A stretch of 64,000 nt of DNA from assembly GCF_026914265.1 (NCBI RefSeq), contig NC_069136.1, positions 56,833,658 through 56,897,657 on the forward strand, in the 5' to 3' direction. Both the position numbers and the translations under genes were made by a program. Of this stretch, positions 58,710 to 64,000 are shown one piece after another. The notes below the pieces were generated by a model. It had not been told where the DNA came from. It was given only the letters and a program-made list of their open reading frames with translations, and made no database searches. Every line of letters starts with the position of its first letter. Position 1 is the stretch's first letter. The DNA comes from Mya arenaria. Taxonomy: Eukaryota; Mollusca; Bivalvia; Myida; Myidae.

Positions 58710-59100
58710 ACAAACCTCACTCTTATCCCAAAAATTCGTAATAAAGATAAAACGCAAAAGATAAATCTTATCAAAGTATGCATTAACTTAAGGAAACTTA
58801 TCAATAAAACAAATAATAATAAAATACGAAAAGGTAAACCCCAAGTACTTCAATGATTAGAGATCCCAACTCTATCTGCAGACGGAGGGAAACAATTCAG
58901 AGCACCTAATGCAAATACTTTTCAAAGACACGATGCAGTCATCGTTAGAAACCAAAAGCTTCACACACAGTCTGCCTAAAAAGGTTTAAAACTGTGTGAT
59001 CATAGAATTTCATAATAAAAAGCATCATTGTACTAAAACTGGAAACAAATAAAGAAAAACATAATTAAAAATAAAAGCGACTAGTATATGTAAAATATTT
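58710..59100. repeat. GBP intron-2-like fragment next to copy B 3' flank
   Basis: Matches 29925-30270 (intron 2 of copy A) in the same orientation. It lies just beyond the 3' flank of GBP copy B, with no GBP exons between, as expected if the rest of a neighbouring GBP copy was deleted. Confidence 0.78.
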
Positions 59101-59158
59101 GAAGAAATTTCAGTCACAGCCAAAACACTCGGAGTCAGTCAACAGTTGACCACATACC

Positions 59159-59645
59159 ATATTTTGGTCATTCTAAAATTATTTGATTTGTTAATACCTT
59201 TCATTGGAAAACTATTTGCCAATTGATAAATTGTTTGGCTTTCTTTAGCAAAATCAAAGACGTAACCTTTTGCATACTGCATATTGGATGCTGCTGACCT
59301 ATACTTAAATCAGATAAAAGGGGGTCATATTATTTGTCCACAACGGAAATTGATATAACGTAATGGCGAAGTTAATCCAATGTACACTTGAATGTGCAAA
59401 ACTGACTCGAAGATTTACAAGTATCATGATTTTTGCTACCAACAACACTATTATGCGATTAAGTTTCAATTGAATTAAATTGTCCTTGAATTGGTATCAA
59501 GGCTACGTACTCTAAGTGATAAATACAAGTTTCGACTGAATGTGCAAACGTCTGCGCGTAGTTATATACCTTTTTTAAATAAATTTCAAATCCAATGAAA
59601 TATCTTTTGCTAGCCGTTTGACTTCCCACTTAAAAGAAACTGACT
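59159..59645 (-). repeat. Distal 3' flank of GBP copy B
   Basis: Collinear counterpart of 17441-17930, with many substitutions and a few indels. Confidence 0.85.
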
Positions 59646-60004
59646 GCAGCCATCAGTAAATTCGCGTATACTGACGTATCACCAGTAACATTAGAAGAGG
59701 CGGGAAAGAATCCATTCATGTACAGTTTTAATTGGTTTCACTTCAACCGACCAATTAATATTCAGTTTAAATTTTGCGTGGGAAAACAGGGCGATGAAGT
59801 ACGAAGTTGTTCGATGTTACAAACTCACTGTTCGAAGCTGATGCTAAGACGGTACATCTAGGAACCGTCTTTTCGATTCAAAATGGGATTGCGATTATCT
59901 TGGTTTAACTGATTTACCTGTTCGTTTTTACTAATTTATTTGTATGTTTCATGTTGAAAATAACCTATGGTTTGCGGTATATATGTTCTGAAGTGTTTAA
60001 CGTA

Positions 60005-62540
60005 GTAGTGTTCCTTTTGATTGTAAGCAACTGCATTTTTTGCTGTAGAATAATTTTGATTTGGAAAATTGAACAAAGTATTTAATGAACATGCTTATAT
60101 TAGTTTGATAATATTCTTTAAGAAGTGCGCTTCTAATTAGAGAAAACAGGTAAAACGTGTTCAGTCCCTTTTGAATACGTTCAAGCTTTAAATGAGTTGA
60201 GATTTAGATTGAGAAATGGCTTACCATGCACAATAACAGTATGTTCGTCATTATCGTCAAATCGCATTTCTTCAAACATGTACTGGTAGTCTCGGTTTTG
60301 TTACACCCTAACTTCTTTAATTTCACTTAGCGTCCTGATGGATGCAGTGATCCATTCTGATCAGACTACACGAACCGTGTAGTTTTATCTGTATTTAAGC
60401 CCTTAAGCCTACATTATTCAAAGATTATTCAAAACCATAAATATATTTTATTCATTTAAAAACCAAATAATGGTCATGGGGATGACTATTACATGTATTT
60501 ATGTGTATAGTTTCCGGGGACATGGGGTTATGGTACTAAACTTCTCACATTTCTGTTACTTGTAAATTTCATAAGTATATTTGTAACAAGATAACATTCT
60601 TAAAAATTACCTGCGTATAATTATTTCTAATACTGTCAGTGGTGGCTTTAACCTTTAATATATTAACGAAAAACATACACTTATTTATGGTACAAACCTT
60701 TATTTGATTAAATGTAATAATTACTCCGAATATATTTATAACTTTATCATCCCTTTAACCTATCATTAAGCGCCATAATCGAACAAAACAACTAGAATAA
60801 AACATACACAATCACAAACAATAACATAAAACCCCTAACATTTGCTGTACTGCTTCAGCGAATCAAAGAAGTGGTAGGAAATTGTATTTCTGTTTGTTAA
60901 AATGTAAATTTAACAAAAACTTCTTTGTTAAATGGATTTTTAATTATTCAGTCCAAGTAGTTCTTAAATCCCCTTCTTTGACAAAAACATCATGTTAAAT
61001 ATCATTAAAAAAGTTGTAATTGTTCTGTTACATCTTTTAAAATTTCGTTTAACCGATTAAACAATATGAAATGCTGATGGGCAGTTTAAAAGAATGTAGG
61101 TTGACCAATAAAATCATAAGTCAGTGCTTTTAATTGCTAATTAGATACGTTTGATAACAAATGCAGACTCATGTATATCTTTGTTGAATTTCTTTAAAAG
61201 GTAATACTAGTTAAATCTAAACAGAAATGATATATATTATAAACATGTATTCATTCAAAGCACTTCAAATAACAAATTCTGATTATATAAACAACAGCAA
61301 ACTTCATGTAGTTATACGTAAGTAAAAAATAACAATGAATTCTAAACAAGAATTAAATCAAAGCCCAGCTAATATCAAATCATCAATTGCCGACTATATT
61401 TTTGTTAAGAACAGTAATCCAATATGATTAAATTCCGATTAAATGATAACAGCAAACTGTGTATTGAAAAGAAAGTAAAATAAATTATAGATAATAAACA
61501 TGTATTAAATCAAAGCACTTCTAAAATCAAACCATTGAATTCCGATTATATAAATAAAAGCTAATTTTAAGTAGCAATACGTATGTAAAATGAAGTCATT
61601 CCAGTTTATATATTCATGCAAAGGACGGCTGATATGGTACATCAGTATTAGTATGTATACTAAGCGCATTGGTAACACTTAGAGCTGGTTTTAATTCGAA
61701 TTCAATTTTTAAATTATTTTAAATGGTCATATGATTTATAATATACTCATGATACAAAGTGCATTATATCAGAAAAATTTGCTTCATTAAAATTGTTATT
61801 AACTTAAATTATACATCTGTGTTGACAATCACTCTATACCCAAGGCATTTAACAAACTTTTTATTGATATACATAGTACATACGTTTCATAGCGCTAACA
61901 GTTACGTAATAGATTAGCAAATATCTTTGTGAGATCTTTAATGGCATTTATAAAACTCCAGTGCAAAGATCATTATCAAAACTGACAGCGTTAGCGTTTA
62001 TTTTACCTTAAAGAACCACTGCGAATTAATGAAGATTGATTTTTAAAAAAATACCTTTATCAACCGAGCACATATTCACATTATCTGAGTATTACCTTTG
62101 TATATCCTCTTTATTAAACTTGATCAATTTAAAAGAATCGTCAGTTAACAATTGAAAATACATTCCGAAAATCCCAAAACTTTGGCTAATTGAAACGTTC
62201 CACATGTCCTATCGTACAGACTGTGTATTAACGACATATCTATTATTGTTCAACATAAGATAGGAGTCATATACAGCATTTTCTTTTGCAGTCTTATCAT
62301 TTCTTTCGAATAAGAATAACGGCCCTATTCAGTTGATTGAACATTTGTTTTTAAAGAAATTACAAAAACAAGAACATATATTTAGCGTTACTTACCAATT
62401 GCTTTACCATGATGTAAAGAAAGCTTAACATCCCTCAAAAATGAGTAAAAAATGAAATGCGATCAAGTGGTAAGAATTCAAAAAAATGATCGTCTTCATT
62501 ATAATCATGACAATTTCTTATGAATGTTGATCACAAGTCT
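60005..62540 (-). repeat. Proximal 3' flank of GBP copy B
   Basis: Collinear counterpart of 19691-22450, including the tandem units at 61260-61600. Copy B lacks some short stretches present in A (for example around 21840-22080). Confidence 0.87.
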
Positions 62541-62561
62541 GTACTTGAGTCCTTCAATATC

Positions 62562-62866
62562 TTATTGTACGACACAATCACGCGAACGTTTGTAGTGTAC
62601 AACTTCATGTACAACAGGTGGTCTATTTATGAGCGCTTCTATCTGCATTTGCTGCTCCTTGGCCATATTATTGAGATCATTATTACGGTCTGTCATATCT
62701 TTCCTTAACCTGGCTTCACGAGCTGCATTTTCTTCTTCTCGTTTTTTGTTCAGCTTTTCTTGTTGTTGCCTTAATGTCGCCTCATGTGCGCGTCGGGCGT
62801 TTGCGGCATCCTCTTTCATCTTATTAACCCTCGCTTGATATATTTCATCCTGTATTTGTTTCTCCT
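62562..62866 (-). CDS. GBP: GBP copy B, last exon
   Basis: Acceptor gcacttacag at 62867, stop TAA at 62564-62562. It encodes a coiled coil ('KMKEDAANARRAHEATLRQQ', 'EKLNKKREEENAAREAR'), then 'RPPVVHEVVHYKRSRDCVVQ'. It is two residues longer than copy A, with a more basic stretch (KRSR) before the same CVVQ CaaX box. The reading frame is intact, and changes from copy A keep the coiled-coil character, so the gene is probably functional. The rest of the gene lies right of the window except for the next exon upstream, which is partly present. Confidence 0.9.
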
Positions 62867-63953
62867 CTGTAAGTGCAGAGATAAACAAATATACCACGTA
62901 AGAATAGATAACTTAGTTATATGTCAGCTTAGCAACATATCAGCTAGAAAAAGAACTGTTTGTGATCTAACATATGAAAACATGTATTTATTGACATGCA
63001 ATAACAACAAATCATACAACTGTTTTTCTTTTGTTTAGTTGTTTTAAAATTTCAAGATCCAACTGTGTTCATACATTCTCGTGAACTGTCGTGTTCTTCA
63101 TACAACATGGTTTGAACTTGGTTTCGGTATGCACATTTTAGCATGAATTGAAACATTTTAACGACATTATATGGACGCAATTTTTCCTGAACAAGTGTGG
63201 CATAAAATCAAACCCGATGTGCGCATTTATAGATCCTGCAAATAATTTTATCTCGAAAATAAAATGTTTGCTTTTGTAAGTTAGTTTGTTTTGTTTGGAA
63301 CATTAATGAAATGTTTTAACTCAAACTAAAACTATAACAGCAATACACTTTGTTTCATTTTCACATCTCGTCAAAATATCTTAGAGCAGTTCCATGTAAC
63401 AAGCAAAAACATATATTTTTCACTTTTACTCTTTTTTATGCACTGATCCATACAACGCAATAGCGTAACGGTATATTTATTGCTTCGACCAGTGTTCATT
63501 TCTGAAAGTAGTGTCGGACATTTAAATTCAATGTCTGCAAAAAATGAACCGCTGTTAGATGTTACACACAAAGACACACAGAAGAGATGCTCAGAAAATA
63601 ACAATTGTTGTAGTTGCTTCTCATTGTGAAGAGTGTTTACAATCAATAGCATAGTTGTTCTATATTATATTTGAATTCTATTATACATCATTTTCTTTCG
63701 TTAATTATTATTTCAAACGCTAATGATATATGTATACAATCTGAAATAGATCCTGGTTAAGCCATAAAGGAAAATAGCGTCAATGATGATTCAACATCGA
63801 TATTATTCCTCAAGCCATCAATTACATTATTATCTCTGCTTTCGTTAAAATACATTCCAATATATCATAATTATAATATTAAACCACATACTGTTTTATT
63901 ATAATGTGTAATAAATATGTTTATTTATCATAAGACATAAAATGAACACTTAC
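62867..63953 (-). other. GBP copy B last intron
   Basis: Counterpart of 22772-23767 in copy A. GT-AG borders. No other feature recognised; the minus-strand frame at 63371-63652 has no motif. Confidence 0.7.
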
Positions 63954-64000
63954 TTTGTCTTACCTCCTCACTCAAAGATTCGTCTTTGTCCTTGATAAAC
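63954..64000 (-). CDS. GBP: GBP copy B, penultimate exon (partial, cut by window end)
   Basis: Reads FIKDKDESLSEEVRQ on the minus strand, matching FIMGKDESLSEEERK of copy A. The donor that keeps the frame is AAA before GTAAGTG at 63953. A second donor-like GAG before GTAAGA lies ten bases upstream in the transcript (63963) and would shift the frame. Confidence 0.82.

Overview
The window is animal nuclear DNA, AT-rich, with spliced genes, microsatellites, eukaryotic tRNA genes and many retrotransposon relics. The dispersed repeats (for example the block that opens with 'gggccatgatggtcct' and closes with 'gtgctctggtgagct', and the one that closes with 'ctatatcccctcgcctt'), the non-LTR elements and an invertebrate-type guanylate-binding protein (GBP) gene suggest a bivalve mollusc. 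That is an inference; the species cannot be named from the sequence.

The only clear host protein gene is a GBP on the minus strand between 32633 and 22473. I joined it by hand from ten coding exons whose splice sites and phases all agree. The predicted product has 636 residues, with an intact large-GTPase domain (P-loop, switch residues, DTEG, RD motif), a helical middle, a charged coiled coil and a C-terminal CVVQ prenylation motif. The last exon, part of the one before it, the intron between them and the 3' flank are present again at 59.1-64.0 kb (GBP copy B, running off the right edge). The 3' flank is also present inverted at 1-3.1 kb, which predicts a third GBP gene on the plus strand just left of the window. 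The locus therefore looks like a rearranged GBP cluster. Introns and flanks of copy A hold an eight-copy repeat array and two minisatellites.

Layout: 1-3.1 kb, inverted GBP 3' flank broken by about 1.4 kb. 4.1-4.6 kb, degenerate minisatellite. 4.9-6.7 kb, an unidentified unit repeated at 43.1 and 54.9-57.0 kb. 6.9-15.3 kb, a decayed Ty3/gypsy-type LTR retrotransposon (gag, protease, RT, RNase H, integrase) with several frameshifts and stops and palindromes at both ends. 15.8-16.3 kb, non-LTR relic on the minus strand. 16.7 kb, intact tRNA-Leu(AAG), with a decayed copy at 18.5 kb. 17.4-33.5 kb, GBP copy A with flanks. 34.7-43.0 kb, a run of degraded non-LTR elements. 43.3-54.9 kb, a non-LTR element with ORF1-like, endonuclease and reverse-transcriptase parts, itself split by a well-preserved L1/Tx1-type LINE (ORF2 at 47429-51181, interrupted only by one TGA). 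57-59 kb, microsatellites, a dispersed repeat and a fragment resembling GBP intron 2. 59.1-64.0 kb, GBP copy B and its 3' flank.

The retroelements supply nearly all the long open frames. The biologically active content is probably the GBP pair, the tRNA-Leu gene and perhaps recent L1/Tx1-type activity.
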